From NCBI GenBank assembly GCA_965153355.1, contig OZ231127.1, positions 10,664,001-10,728,000 of the forward strand: a stretch of DNA of 64,000 nucleotides. Reading direction: 5' to 3'. Below the pieces are notes generated by a model that saw only the letters and a list, made by a program, of their open reading frames with translations, was not told where the DNA came from and ran no database searches. This DNA comes from Flaccisagitta enflata. Taxonomy: Eukaryota > Chaetognatha > Sagittoidea > Aphragmophora. A program made the position numbers and the translations under genes. Positions 1 through 11,119 of this stretch are shown one piece after another (within the stretch, counting starts at the first letter, position 1; every line of letters begins with the position of its first letter).

Positions 1-470
1 CAATCCCTTCAACGCCCCCGATCCTTACAACGCCTCCTGTCCCTACAACAACCCCAATCCCTTCAACGCCCCCGATCCTTGCAACGCTCCCTGTCCCTAC
101 AACAACCCCAATCCCCACTACACCCTCAATCCCTTCAACGCCCCCGATCCTTACAACGCCCCTGTCCCTACAACAACCCCAATCCCTTCAACGCCCCCGA
201 GCCCAACGACGCCCCCGAGCCCAACGACGTCGGTCTGTCAATATTTTTCCCCAAATCCAAATCTTGGCGGCGCCAAAAAAATTTGCGAGTTTCCTTTTCT
301 TGGGCCACTGTTAAGACCCTTCAGACGCCCCCGAGCTAACGACTTCGAGCCAACGACGTCGGTCTGCAATCATGTCTTTTCCCAAATCCAAATCTTGGCG
401 GCATAAAAACGTGTGTTCGAGTTTCCTTTTTCTTGAGCCCACTGTTAAGACCCTTCAGCGTCCTCTTCTT
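1..470. repeat. Minisatellite (about 55-bp unit) and a 105-bp duplication
   Basis: Positions 1-215 repeat a C-rich unit of about 55 bp built on CTTCAACGCCCCCGATCC and CCCTACAACAACCCC. A further block, GACGTCGGTCTG to CTGTTAAGACCCTTCAG, occurs at about 225-328 and again at 354-459 with small changes. The open frame across it only translates the repeat. The array continues beyond the left edge of the window. Confidence 0.85.
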
Positions 471-567
471 CCTCCTCCTCCTCCTCTTCCTCCACCTCCT
501 TCCTCCAGTGTCCCCAGTGGCGAGGTCTGCGACCAAAATATCGCCTTCACACATAAAAATCATCGAG

Positions 568-768
<201 letters not shown>

Positions 769-850
769 CTCTCATGAGAACCAAAAATGCGAAAGATTGG
801 GCCATGATATTTGTTGTGATGAGACCAAATATGCGGAGAAAAGAAAAGAT

Positions 851-853
<3 letters not shown>

Positions 854-922
<69 letters not shown>
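854..922. repeat. (GA)n followed by (AGAC)n
   Basis: About 35 bp of GA passes directly into about eight AGAC units, a compound microsatellite. Confidence 0.95.
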
Positions 923-1331
923 CGACAGGTACGAAACGTCGTCAGAGAAATTTGAATGGATAGCGAAAAAAGAAAGACACAGATGTAAGGATACAGGAAG
1001 AAGGGTATATAACAATGACACCGTGAGATTATCTTCATATCGCTCACACATTCATGCCGGTGAATTCAGTGACTAAGGTTTGCATAAACAAATGCGTAAA
1101 TGTTTGATTATATCATACCCCAAGCAGTCTACGGTTGGGCAGGGGCTGTTGCGCGAAACTAATGGACCGATGATGAGACGGACGGACAGATGAAGAAATA
1201 GAAATCTTCAAACCCGAAAGGAAGCATCAACTTTGGGAGAAAGCCGCTGCTGATCAAATTGAGCTACTAAGCTAGCTTGATTGGTCTAAAAGCGGCACTC
1301 CTTCAAATTAGGTCCTTCTTCACAGGTGCGA
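923..1331. other. No feature seen
   Basis: Mixed-composition sequence with no long open frame. Positions 1137-1195 hold GGGCAGGGGCTG and GACGGACGGACAG, traces of an old head-tail element. The stretch near 1245-1290 (AATTGAGCTACTAAGC) resembles the internal module seen at 7700-8050. Confidence 0.4.
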
Positions 1332-1588
1332 TTTTTAGATGCGGACACGCAACTCTTTAAGAGGCTTTGTCCGTCCGTCCTTTCATTAGTCCGTCTGTCC
1401 ACTGCCCGTCATTCCGTCACGCTCGAGTTGAAAATGAGAAAAACGCGCATTTATGATACTGCAGTTGTTACATTGTGTGATGGTGTGTATTAGTGTGTGG
1501 AAGGGGAGTTGGGGATGGGGTTAGGGTGAGGCTAGGGACCCCTGCTCGCCCGTCCGCAATGATGTTGTGACCCCGCGTCACTTGTTTT
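1332..1588 (-). mobile_element. Head-tail element, type D, complete
   Basis: On the minus strand the head AACAAGTGACGCGGGGTCAC lies at about 1569-1588 and the tail at 1332-1380. The tail reads AAAGCCTCTTAAAGAGTTGC, then GTGTCCGCATCTAAAAA. A short (GACG)n-type tract (about 1366-1400) and GAGCGTGACGG lie just inside the tail. The interior is G/T-rich on the plus strand. It matches the D copy at 52659-52892 over its whole length. There is no coding capacity. Confidence 0.75.
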
Positions 1589-1769
1589 TCACAATGATAT
1601 ACCATAGCATTCACGAGGCTAAAACAGAGAATGGACTGGTTTGCACACAATAATTGAGAGCGTCTTTCCATCAATTCATAAATCTCCTCCTCTTCTTCTC
1701 TTGTGTTAATGAGAAGAATCTTCTTTTTTTTCTAATCACGTCATTGAAATCTTGTCTCTCGCGATTTTT

Positions 1770-1900
1770 AATTCTCGCGCAAAACCTCGCGATTAACAAC
1801 ATCAAAAGCTTTGTTAACGCGCGATTAACAACATTGATCGCATTTCTAACGCGCGATTAACAACATTAAAAGTATTATAAACGCGCGATTAACAACAAGA
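1770..1900. repeat. Short tandem array, about 32-bp unit
   Basis: Four units contain GCGCGATTAACAACA, with spacing of about 32 bp between the clearest ones. Confidence 0.8.
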
Positions 1901-1989
1901 ATATCATTGCGAACGGTACTCCACATTATCGTCATTAATCGGGTTCCCTGTCGATTCAATCATGTCCATATTAGGGGGCGTTTCTAGTC

Positions 1990-2290
1990 AAAGACGATCG
2001 CGTTTTGAAAGGGCCACTCGGTCGCTCGCTACGTTCGTTCGCTCGCACCGCTCACTCCGCTCACTCGCTCCGCAGCGCTCCGCTTCGCTACACTCGCTTT
2101 GCTCGCTCGCTCCGTTCACGGGCTCGCTCACTCACTTCGCTCACTCCCTCGTGGGACAGTTGAAATTCTTGAATATGTGTTCACGTTGTTATCGCGTTTC
2201 ACGGGAACAAACGCGTTTATGGCGCTCACTAGAAACACGCCCATATAGTCCCCCGTCGGGTTTAATCCCGGCAGATTTCTTTCCATCGGC
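1990..2290. repeat. Dispersed repeat, copy 1 (CGCTC-rich block plus unique flank)
   Basis: A GCTCGCTCGC-rich block (2020-2150) is followed by CACGGGAACAAACGCG and GAAACACGCCC. The same order of motifs recurs at 25025-25265 with divergence, so this is a dispersed family rather than simple sequence. Frames here are low-complexity. Confidence 0.65.
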
Positions 2291-2524
2291 AAAGATTTCA
2301 AAGAACCAACCAAGGATAAATCCTTTCAATTCTATTCTCTCTTTCTCTCTCTTTTCTCTCTATCATTTACAGCATTAAGGGATTTAATCAAACAATAATC
2401 TGTTCATTTTTTAAATCGTCCATCAATACTGAGGATTTTGTTGTGTGTACGCAACTTTGTGACTTGCTTTGTCCGTCGGTCAGTCAGTGGGTCGGTCTGG
2501 CGGTCTGGCAGCACCACCTTCCTT

Positions 2525-3062
2525 TCTTTCGTTTTCTTTTCCTCAGTTGCCACACCATCAACTCCTTTTTAACCGAACATTATAATTCCCATGCTACACC
2601 CCAGCACTAACTTTCTCTCTTTTTTCCTCCATGTCCACACTATCAACCCTCTTTGCCTCCAACACCATGCCACAACCCAGTACCACCTTTCTTTCTTTTG
2701 ACTCCTTTGCGGCACTACCAACCCTCCATCCATCTAACACATAATTCCAATGCCACACCCCAACAACACCTTTCTCTCTTTTTACCTCCATATCCACACC
2801 ACCAGCCCTCCTTCCCTCCAACAGCATAATTCCTATGCCACATCCCAGGCCCAGCACCAGTGCACCACCTTTCTTTCTTTTGTTCTCCATTGCCACACCA
2901 CCAACTCTCTTTCCCTCCAACACCATAATTCCTATGCCACACCCCAGGCCTAGCAGCAGTGCGCCACCTTTCCTTCTTTTGTTCTCCATTGCCACACCAC
3001 CAACTCTCTTTCCCTCCAACACCATAATTCCCATGCCTCACCCTAACACCACCTTTCTTTCT
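2525..3062. repeat. Minisatellite, about 100-bp unit
   Basis: Five or six units are built on CCTCCAACACCATAATTCC, ATGCCACACCCCAGGCC and CCACCTTTCTTTCTTTTG. The last two full units (about 2835-2940 and 2941-3045) are nearly identical. Glycine-rich frames on the minus strand are by-products. Confidence 0.9.
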
Positions 3063-3210
3063 TTTTTTCCCCATTTCTTTATGCGCATATCCTTGAGTTG
3101 AAGCGTTCAAACCTCGCCAGGAGAAACGAAGACAGAGAAAAAGAGAAAGAAAAAGAGAAAGAGAATGGAAAAATTGGAAAATAACAAATCTCTTGTCTTC
3201 CCATGATTCT

Positions 3211-3343
<133 letters not shown>

Positions 3344-3437
3344 CTTCTGTGTCTGTCTCTCTGATTTCCATGGCCAATTGTGGTTTTTATGCTTTGTTGT
3401 CTTTCCTAGACAAAGACCAAAATAGCGCGCTGGAGAA

Positions 3438-3448
<11 letters not shown>

Positions 3449-3489
<41 letters not shown>
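3449..3489. repeat. (GA)n microsatellite
   Basis: About 41 bp of GA within a purine-rich flank. Confidence 0.95.
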
Positions 3490-3495
<6 letters not shown>

Positions 3496-3564
3496 TATAA
3501 GCAAAAAGAATGATAGGAAAACGGAGTCAAGAAGGAGGAAATCGTTTCTGAAAAGCAGAAACGT

Positions 3565-3917
3565 CATTATGCTGAGTCCAAATGGGGTTAGAAAAACAAA
3601 AAAAGTGGAATAGACAATATTGAACAGAGGGAAATAGACAAAAAGACAATGCTGTGTCCAAATGGGGTTAGAAAAACAAAAAAGTGGAATAGACAATATT
3701 GAACAGAGGGAAATAGACAAAAAGACAATGCTGAGTCCAAATGGGGTTAGAAAAACAAAAAAGTGGACTGGACAATGTTGAATAGAGGGGAATAGACAAT
3801 GCTGAAATCAATTGCACCAAAACAAAAATGGGGTTAGAAAAACAAAAAAGTGGACTGGACAATGTTGAATAGAGGGGAATAGACAATGCTGAAATCAATT
3901 GCACCAAAACAAAAACG
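3565..3917. repeat. Minisatellite, about 80-bp unit, with a 3' duplication
   Basis: Units contain GAGTCCAAATGGGGTTAG and AATAGACAAAAAGACAATGC. The last part (3790-3910) duplicates a variant ending in TCAATTGCACCAAAAC. The array runs directly into the M1 element that follows. Confidence 0.88.
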
Positions 3918-4430
3918 AACTGGTCATCCAAGGATCGCACTTGGTCAGCGGTACCCGATGCCCTGCTTGGAGTGATCAAGTGAAGTAGTGGAGTGAGAGC
4001 AGGGCAGCGGCCCCAAAGGGCCGATGTCCTGTGGGGCACAGGGGTGAATTTCGAGACGTCCTGAGGCGGATATGAAGTCGGGATGGCAGAATCTAGTCCA
4101 AAAGAGCAGATTTTAGGCTTGGGGGGCATGCTTGAGGCCTAGAGGACAAATTTGAGGCCTGAAGAGTTGATTTGAGGCCTGAAGGGCAGATTTGAGGTCT
4201 GGAGGGCTGATTTGAGGTCTTGAGGGCAGATATGAGGTGTGGAGAGCTGATTTGGGTTCTCCAGGGCTAAATTGAGGTCTGAAAGGGCTAATTTGAGGGC
4301 GCAGAGGGCCAAAATAAGGCCTAAGACTGCAGACTTGAGGCTCTGATGGCCAAGGGAGGGACGGACGGACAGACGGACGGACGGAAGGTTGGACGGAAGG
4401 ACGGAAGGACGGACGGCCGCTGCCCAAAAA
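3918..4430 (+). mobile_element. Head-tail element, type M1, complete
   Basis: The head AACTGGTCATCCAAGG starts at 3918, followed by ATGGTCAGCGGTACCCGATG, a GCCCTGCTT...GAGCAGGGC hairpin and GGCAGCGGCCCCAAAGGGCC. The core (about 4100-4345) is an imperfect array of about 20-bp units of the type GAGGTCTGGAGGGCTGATTT. A (GACG)n tract follows, and the tail is CGGCCGCTGCCCAAAAA ending at 4430. The tail-side copy of the inverted repeat is largely lost. Frames through the core are repeat translations. Confidence 0.85.
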
Positions 4431-4484
4431 GTGGAAAATACCGTAAAGAAAGGGTTAGAAATAAGAGAGAACCAAGCAACGGTG

Positions 4485-5105
4485 CCACCGTCAATGCATG
4501 CCATCACGCACCCCAGACCACCACCAGCCAAATCCACCAACATGAAAGTACCATCAACCGAAAGCACCACCACCCACCGGCATCACCAGCCACTGAATCA
4601 CCAGAACCACCGTTGATCGGCACCACCAACCACCAGCACCAAACACACGCTGCACCATCCATCGGCACCACTAACCACCACTAACACCATCCACCAGCTC
4701 CATCAACCACACGCTGCACCATCCACCGGCGCCACTAACCACCACTAACACCATCCACCAGCTCCATCATCCACACGCTGTCCCATCCACCGGTGCCACT
4801 AACCACCACTAACACCATCCACCAGCTCCACCATCCACCAGCTCCGTCAAACACACGCTGCACCATCCATCGGTGCCACTAACCACCACTAACACCATCC
4901 ACCAGCTCCACCATCCACCAGCTCCATCAACCACACGCTGCACCATCCACCGGTGCCGCTAACCACCACTAACACCATCCACCACCTCCACCATCCACCA
5001 GCTCCATCAACCACACGCTGCACCATCCACCGGTGCCACTAACCACCACGAACACCATCCACCAGCTCCGTCAAACACACGCTGCACCATCCACCAGCTC
5101 CTCCA
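4485..5105. repeat. Minisatellite, CACCATCCACC-based, about 60-100-bp higher-order unit
   Basis: Tandem blocks combine ACACGCTGCACCATCCACCG, GTGCCACTAACCACCACTAA and CACCATCCACCAGCTCC in varying order. It has about eight higher-order units and strong strand asymmetry (C/A-rich plus strand). Confidence 0.92.
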
Positions 5106-5284
5106 AACTGAGGCAGTTCCAGGACCCAGCCTAGATCACTCCAGGCCGAGAAAATTACTCTGGCGTCAAGAAGATAAGACAAATCGTCTTCTCCTCTCAA
5201 TTTCGTTTTTAAGATCGGTTTACCATTCTCTGATTGATGCCGGCAAAAAAGGGCAATTTTATCCGACGAAACGACATTCGCACC

Positions 5285-5985
5285 ATTCGCATTCCTTCCT
5301 TTCTTTTTTTTTTTTTAACTTTTTTTTCTTTTCTTTTCCTTTTTTTTTCGTTTTTTTCTTTTGCATTCTTATTCTTTCTTTTCTTTTTTTTCCTTTTCTT
5401 TTTTGTTCTTTTCTTTTTTGTTTTTTTCTTGCATTCTTTTTCCTTCTTTTCTTTTCTACGCATTATTATTACTTTTCTTTCCATTTTTTCTATTTTTCAT
5501 TCTTATTCCTTCTTCCTTTTTTTCCCTTTCATCTTATTACTTCGTTTCTTTTCTTTTTTATATTTCTATTCCTTCTTTCCTCCGATTTTTGTTTTCTTAT
5601 TCCTTCTTTTCTTTTTTTCTTTAGTTTTCTTTACATTTTCATTCCTTCTTTTTTTCTTTTATTTCCATTGTTATTCCTTCTTTTATTTCCTTTGTTTCCA
5701 TTTCTATTCCTTCTTTTCTTTTCTTTTTTCCATACATACGGTGTCTCTCCATCAATGTCTTTCCATCAATTCTTTTCGTTCTTTTCTTTTTCTCTTTCTT
5801 TCTTCTCTCCTTTGCTCTTTTTTTTCGCTCTTTTGTTCCTTCTTTTTTTCTTCCAATGTATTTATTCCGTTCCCATCTTCTCTATTACTTTTTATTCTTC
5901 CTCAACTACATATTCTTTTTCTTCCTTTCTTTCATCCTGTTACTCCCACTCTTTTTTTTTCCATTGCAACTCATGTATCCCAACG
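5285..5985. repeat. T-rich low-complexity tract
   Basis: About 700 bp of T with interspersed C, largely TTTTCTTT and ATTCCTTC words. Phe-rich frames (up to 252 codons) are compositional. Confidence 0.9.
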
Positions 5986-6087
5986 TCTTTGAAGAAAAAG
6001 AAAAAAAAGAAAAAGAAAAAAAAAATAACAATTGAGAAGGAAACAAAACTTTTCCTTCCGTTTTTTGAATTTTAATTCTTTTATTAC

Positions 6088-6268
<181 letters not shown>

Positions 6269-6334
6269 ATCTCTCTCAATCCATCGCAGCTGATAAGTGC
6301 CCTGCAGCCAGTTATGTAATCAACGTGAATGAAT

Positions 6335-6780
6335 AGAATGAAAAGGAGAGAAGAAGAAGAAGAAGAAGAAGAAGGGGAAGAGAGAGAGAGAGCAACAATT
6401 ATATTCTATAAGAATAAAATGACAAAAACAAACAAACAAGCAAACAAAAACAAAATAAACCACGAAGACAAATGTAGTATGAAGCATATAGAGAAGGACA
6501 AGAAACAAAACAAACACACATTCAAACACGCAAACACCGAAAGAATTAAAGAAAGAAAGAAAGCAAAAAAAAAAAAAAAAAAAAAAACGAACAGAAGAAT
6601 AGAAAAAAAGAAAGGCAGAAGCAAAAGAAAGAAAGCAGAAAGACAGAAATTATGAAAGAAAGAAAGAAAGAAAGGCAGAAGCACAAGAAAGAATGCGAGA
6701 AAGACAGAAAATATAAAAGAAAGCAAGAAAAAATATAAAAGAAAGGAAGAAAAAAAATGAAAGAAAGCGCGAGCGATAGG
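6335..6780. repeat. A/G-rich low-complexity tract
   Basis: (GAA)n at 6350-6374, then AAAC and GAAA words and an A-run at about 6567-6587, with near-duplicates of GAAAGGCAGAAGCA at 6613 and 6672. No gene is seen. Confidence 0.88.
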
Positions 6781-6861
6781 TGATGGCGATGAAATCAAGT
6801 TGGCGTAGAGGAAATCATTGGTCCCCAGCCATTGCAAAGTCAAGGCACTCTGCGCGGAAGA

Positions 6862-7105
6862 GAGAGAGAGGCTAAGGTGGGTGGGTGATTCAGGGGGTGC
6901 TATGGGTGGAAGACCCTCGTGGTGGGTGGGTGATATGGGTTTTGGTATGAGTGGGTGGGTGACTCAGAAGAGGGTTTAGGTGGGTGGTCCAGGGGATGGG
7001 ATCGGTGGGCGGGTGATCCGGGTGGTGTTATGGATGAGTGGGTGATCTGGACGGTGGTTTAGGTGCGTGATCCAGAGGGTGGTGTGAGTAGGTTGGCAGG
7101 TCGGT
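6862..7105. repeat. G-rich imperfect minisatellite (GGTGGGTGGGTGAT)
   Basis: Irregular repeats of GGTGGGTGG with GATCCGGGTGGTG spacers of about 35-45 bp. G-runs are closely spaced, so G-quadruplex formation is possible. Confidence 0.8.
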
Positions 7106-7149
7106 AGGCGTGGGAGGAATGTTGGTAAGACATTCGGGAGGGAAGGGAT

Positions 7150-7335
7150 GGGAGAGGATCTCAGATTCTCAGTATATTAAGGGATGTATGAAAGACCAAT
7201 GTCAAGGCGAGTGTGTTATCCGTGTTGGATGGGCTGGAAGAAATTCTCAGTATGTTAAAGGATGGATTGGAGAGAAATATCAAGGTGAGTGTGTTATTCA
7301 TATTGGTAGGGCTTGCAAGGAATCACAGTAGGTTA
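7150..7335. repeat. Tandem repeat, about 75-bp unit, 2.3 copies
   Basis: TCTCAGTATATTAAGGGATG and CAAGGCGAGTGTGTTATCC recur as TCTCAGTATGTTAAAGGATG and CAAGGTGAGTGTGTTATTC. The 73-codon frame just spans the repeat. Confidence 0.8.
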
Positions 7336-7371
7336 CAGGATGAGAATGCGAGAAATAGGCGGCTGTGTATA

Positions 7372-8140
7372 TTTTTAGTCGCGGACACGTGACTCTACAC
7401 CTTGCCCTGTCGGTCGGTAGGTCGGTCCGTCCGTCGGTCGGTAGATCACATTTTTGAATTCCGAGCGGTTTTCGCATTACTATCTTGTTCAAATCAAGAG
7501 TCCACGCGATGACATTAAGTCCCCCTTTGGTATCAGATTGATAGAAAACTCTAATTTTTTGTGATGAATGTTTATTTAAGCATCTTTGGGTATTCAATGT
7601 GTTTCATATAACCTTTTCTATGTTATCAGAGAGCTTAATAACTTATTTCAGTGTTACCTATCAATTAATTTCAGGTGCAATTTTGACCACTTTCTTGTTT
7701 TGAGAGGTATGCACTCAATTTGATGTAAAATCTAAACGGCTAGAGCTAGTAAGCTCTGCTTGGCGGCATTTGAAAGCCCTTTTGAAGCTCTTTACATCGG
7801 TCACCAATTTTCCAATGTTTCTGTAACTGATAAGTGCAGAAACATAAAAAATACATGCCTGAATTTCGAAAAGAAATTCTTGTCTAATTCATCAGCATAG
7901 TTTAAGGTGAACTCTTTTACTCTTTTTGCTCTAAAATCCAAACGAATTGAGCTACAATGCTCTGCTTGGCGGCATTTGATCGCGTTTTTGAAGAGCTTTC
8001 TAACGGTCACCGGTTTTCCTAGGGTTTTCTTCACCATTTGGATGAAATATGACAAAAACTACCGGACTCTTGTTTTGAACAAGATAGTACTGCTCCTGCC
8101 CAACTGTCCGCGACTGGATTGCCGTGTATCCGGCCTTGGT
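7372..8140 (-). mobile_element. Head-tail element, type A, long form with internal module
   Basis: The tail is at the left: TTTTTAGTCGCGGACACGTG with ACTCTACACCTTGCC, then (GTCG)n to about 7443. The head is at the right: GATTGCCGTGTATCCGGCC ending at about 8140. Between them lie two diverged copies (about 7700-7835 and 7905-8050) of a module containing GCTCTGCTTGGCGGCATTTG and ACGGTCACCG. The same module sits inside the type C element at 57172-58091. No open frame longer than about 90 codons supports a protein. Confidence 0.65.
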
Positions 8141-8825
8141 TTTTTTTTTTTTGGGGGGGGGGGCGCGGACTGAGAGTGTCAGTGTATCATTATGGATTTA
8201 ACCGTAGGCGGATAAACGAGGATGAGAGTGATCAGGATGGAACATACCATAAAAAGAGAGAGTTTGGAAGCAATCCAAGATAGAGTAGTACATCCTTAGG
8301 GCAGCTGAGGTGTACAGCTGGTTTGGAAAGCGTGGTTTGGTAGACAATGAGTGGGCAAACCATTTGAAATGAATAAGCGGTGTTGTGGTAAGGATGGTAA
8401 AACTGCAAGGGATGGATGAATGTTGTTCTTTGTAAAGTCAGTGAACAACACCACACATCGACAATGAATTTCAGAGAGATGAGTTAACTTTATATTTTCA
8501 CTGCTGTCCTCTTTTCAGTCAGTGAACACCCGCCCGAGATAGGGCATAATTTCTGACATTTTGATGCAAGGGACATGTTCTTGATGTTGGTCAAATAGCA
8601 AAAGACAACATAACCAGCAAACGTGTCACTACCTAGCAGGTACCTACACTGGAAACACAAAATACAAGTTTTGTGGATTCATTGCTTCATATTAGACAAG
8701 AAAGAAAAAAACAAGATAAACCCTGAAGATAACCAGTGGCTGTCGCCAAACATGTGAATTGCAGGTGCAGTGTAACACGTTCAGTCAAGAATAAAAAAAA
8801 AAAAAAAAAGAAATGAAAAACTGAA
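8141..8825. other. No feature seen
   Basis: Single-copy-looking sequence between two type A elements, starting with a T-run and a G-run (8140-8163). Short frames show no recognisable domain. Confidence 0.4.
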
Positions 8826-9018
8826 AAACAAGGCCGGATAGACGGCTACCGAATTGGTGCGAGTGGGCAGGGGCCATATTTGAGGTCACTAGACCATTTG
8901 GGTAGGAGCAGTGAGGTCAGAGAATAAAATCATAAAAAAAAGTAAAACGTGACTGACCGACCAACTGACCAACCAACGGACAAAGCAGGTTGTAGAGTCG
9001 CGTGCACACGACTAAAAA
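8826..9018 (+). mobile_element. Head-tail element, type A, complete
   Basis: Head AACAAGGCCGGATAGACGGC, then GTGGGCAGGGGC, AGGTCACTAGACCATTTGGG and an A-rich stretch. A (GACC)n tract precedes the tail GTAGAGTCGCGTGC-ACACGACTAAAAA. At 193 bp it is one of the most compact complete copies and a useful reference for the family. Confidence 0.82.
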
Positions 9019-9655
9019 ATGATTGTAAAAAGTGAAGGACAAAATAAAAAAAAAACAGGTAAAGAAGTGAAAGACAGCAAAAAAACATTAGGTTATGAAA
9101 AGTGAAAGACCGCTAAAAAAATAGAGTGATAAAAAGTGAGAGACAACAAAAAAGAAAGCTTATAAAAAATTAAGTATGGTAAAAAAATGAAGACAAAAAA
9201 GTGAAACAAGGCAAAAAAAGTATGTTTCAGAAACTAACAAAAAAATACACCGAGCAGAGCTGAAGAGAAATGCTGAATGCAATTCACAAATAATGCTAGC
9301 AGAAAAGAAAGATGGCAAAAAAAAATCTAGATTATAAAAGTGAAAGAAAAAAAATGAATAAATTACAAAGAATGAAAAATGTCAAAAATTTTTGGGAAAC
9401 TGAAAAAAAAAATACACCGGGCAGAGTAACAGTAAATTGATTAACGCAATTCACAACATCTTGAAAAAGTGAAAGTCAGCAAAAAAAAAAACAAAAAAAA
9501 AGGAAAAAAAAGAGTTATAAAAAGTGAAAGAAGGCAAAAAAAAATGGTTTATAAGAAGTGAAAAACAGAAAAAAAAAATCCCATTTTGTTGCCGGACACT
9601 AAATTAAAAATACACTGGGCAGAGTATAAGTGAATTGCTTAACGCAATTCACAAT
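9019..9655. repeat. A-rich imperfect tandem sequence
   Basis: Degenerate units of about 20-30 bp with AAAAAGTGAAAGACAGCAAA words. A longer segment with AATACACC(G/A)GGCAGAGT and GCAATTCACAA recurs about every 190 bp (9246, 9411, 9609). Confidence 0.75.
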
Positions 9656-9656
9656 A

Positions 9657-10119
9657 ATCGCAAAAGCGTTAGATGGTCAGCGGTACCCGTGCCCTGCTTA
9701 AGTAGGTTGTGGATGAAGTTGAGGGGGGAGCAGGGCAGCGGCCCCAAAGGGGTCGATGACCTATGCTTTCACACATATGGGGAATTTTATCCTCCTCCTT
9801 CTTCTTCTTCTTCTCCTCCTCCGCACCCCCCTCCCCCAGCCTCCGGGCCCATATCTCAGCCTGGAGGCCCATAACCCAGCCTCGAGGCCCAAATCCCAGT
9901 CTTGAGGCCCAAATCCCTAGAGACTGGAATCTTGGCCTTGGGGTTGGGATTGGGGCCTTGAGGGTAGGGATTTGAGCCTCAAGACTGGGATTTGGGCCTC
10001 AGGCTGGGATGAGCCTAGGCTGAGATAAGGCCTGAAGGCTGGGGAGGGAAGTGTAGCGAGAGGAGGGAGGAGAAGAAGAAGGAGGAGCGCCATGTGTGAA
10101 ATATGGTCATCGACCCAAA
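9657..10119 (+). mobile_element. Head-tail element, type M2, tail truncated
   Basis: Head AATCGCAAAAGCGTTAGATG, GTCAGCGGTACCCGTGCCC, hairpin arm, GGCAGCGGCCCCAAAGGGGT and TATGCTTTCACACATATGGG. A CTT/CTC-rich spacer leads into a core of about 20-bp units (GAGGCCCAAATCCCAG, switching strand to CTGGGATTTGGGCCTC near 9950). The tail-side inverted repeat is reduced to CATGTGTGAAATATGGTCAT; the GC hairpin and A5 are missing. Confidence 0.78.
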
Positions 10120-10210
10120 TACTAAGAAATAGAAAGAGAGAAGAGAGAAAGAGAGAAAGAGAGTAAGAGAGAAAGAGAGAAAGAGAGAAATAGTGGAGTA
10201 GGACAGCAGA

Positions 10211-10721
10211 TGGTCACTGCAAATCCGGACCAAAGCATGAATTTTTTTTTACATATTCCTCATGATGTATATGAAAGATTCAGAAGGGGTGCCCTCATAT
10301 ACGGGCCCTTCGGGGGTCCCTAGGGGCCCCCAAAAAAGCCCGTTGAGAAAAAATTTTCAAAAAAGTGTCTTCGAAAGGGGGGTCAAAACAATAAGAAATT
10401 ACCTAATTTGCCTAGATCCAAGATCCTGTAGACAAAAATTTTTTTTCAAAAACTTAGAAACTTTTGGGTTGGGTTCCCCCAAATTTATCCGAAAATTATT
10501 TTGAAAAAAAATTTCTCTGAAAGGGGGGTCAAATCAACTGGAAATGATCTAATTTGCCAAGATACAAAGCCCTGGAAACAACTTTTTTTTTATACTTGGC
10601 TGTTTTTTTTTTTTTTTTTTTTTTTTTTTGTGCCGGATGGATGGACCAATGGACGGACCGACGGACAGGCCAACAGACTGATAAAACGGGATGTAGAGTG
10701 GCTTGCACGTGACTTCACACA
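10211..10721 (+). repeat. Left arm of the composite
   Basis: Runs from GGTCACTGCAAATCCGG through GGGCCCTTCGGGGGTCCC and TCGAAAGGGGGGTCAAAAC (repeated as TGAAAGGGGGGTCAAATC near 10519) to a T-run. It ends in a (GACG)n-like tract with GGGATGTAGAGTGGC and TTGCACGTGACT. The inner end resembles a type A tail, so the arm may be a type A relative with a different head. Confidence 0.8.
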
Positions 10722-11119
10722 TAATAATCAGGTTTTTATTGAGACTTGAAGTGAATCATATCTGTAATAAAATGGTCAAAATAAAGACACAGTGTACAGA
10801 AAATCCACAGCAAACACAGCAAACACTTCAATGAATGTTGTCAAACAAAGTTTCTCCTCATTCACTAGAAAAGGGGGGTGGGTGGGATTGGGCAATTAGC
10901 CCTAAGTAGACTAAGCAATCTGCTTTCATCTTTTAAAGAAATCATTTATCCATTTCTTTTTACACATAATTAGCTTTTTATTGAGACTTAAGTGGATCAT
11001 ATTTGTAAAGAAATGGTCAAAACAAAGATACATTGTACAGCAAATCCACAACAAACACAGCAAATACAGCAATGAATCTTGTCAAACAAAGTCTCTCCAG
11101 GTAGCAATACTTCATTCAC
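10722..11119 (-). other. Duplicated putative 3' region of the pseudogene with two AATAAA signals
   Basis: Two segments of about 145-155 bp (10722-10866 and 10964-11119) are about 85% alike by eye. Each carries TTTTTATTGAGACTT, that is AATAAA on the minus strand (10735-10740 and 10977-10982). They lie directly downstream of the pseudogene stop codon, so they look like a tandem duplication of its 3' UTR and polyadenylation site. Confidence 0.55.

Noticed and set aside
4100-4430. Apparent proteins with SGLKSAL or LKSQPQGSNPSL repeats (also 44577-44984, 46433-46828, 48292-48558, 55077-55635)
   Set aside because: They come from the 20-21-bp cores of M-type elements and occur in several frames and both strands.
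5234-5992. 252-codon Phe-rich open frame
   Set aside because: Lies in a T-rich low-complexity tract where stop codons are rare on this strand; no hydrophobic-segment spacing or motif typical of a membrane protein.
6862-7105. Telomere-like or switch-like G-rich repeat
   Set aside because: No TTAGGG or other telomeric unit; spacing is irregular and it looks like a degenerate minisatellite.
8826-9018. SINE derived from a tRNA
   Set aside because: The A5 tail fits, but no A box or B box is visible in the head of type A, and the conserved hairpin at the tail is unlike a SINE 3' end.
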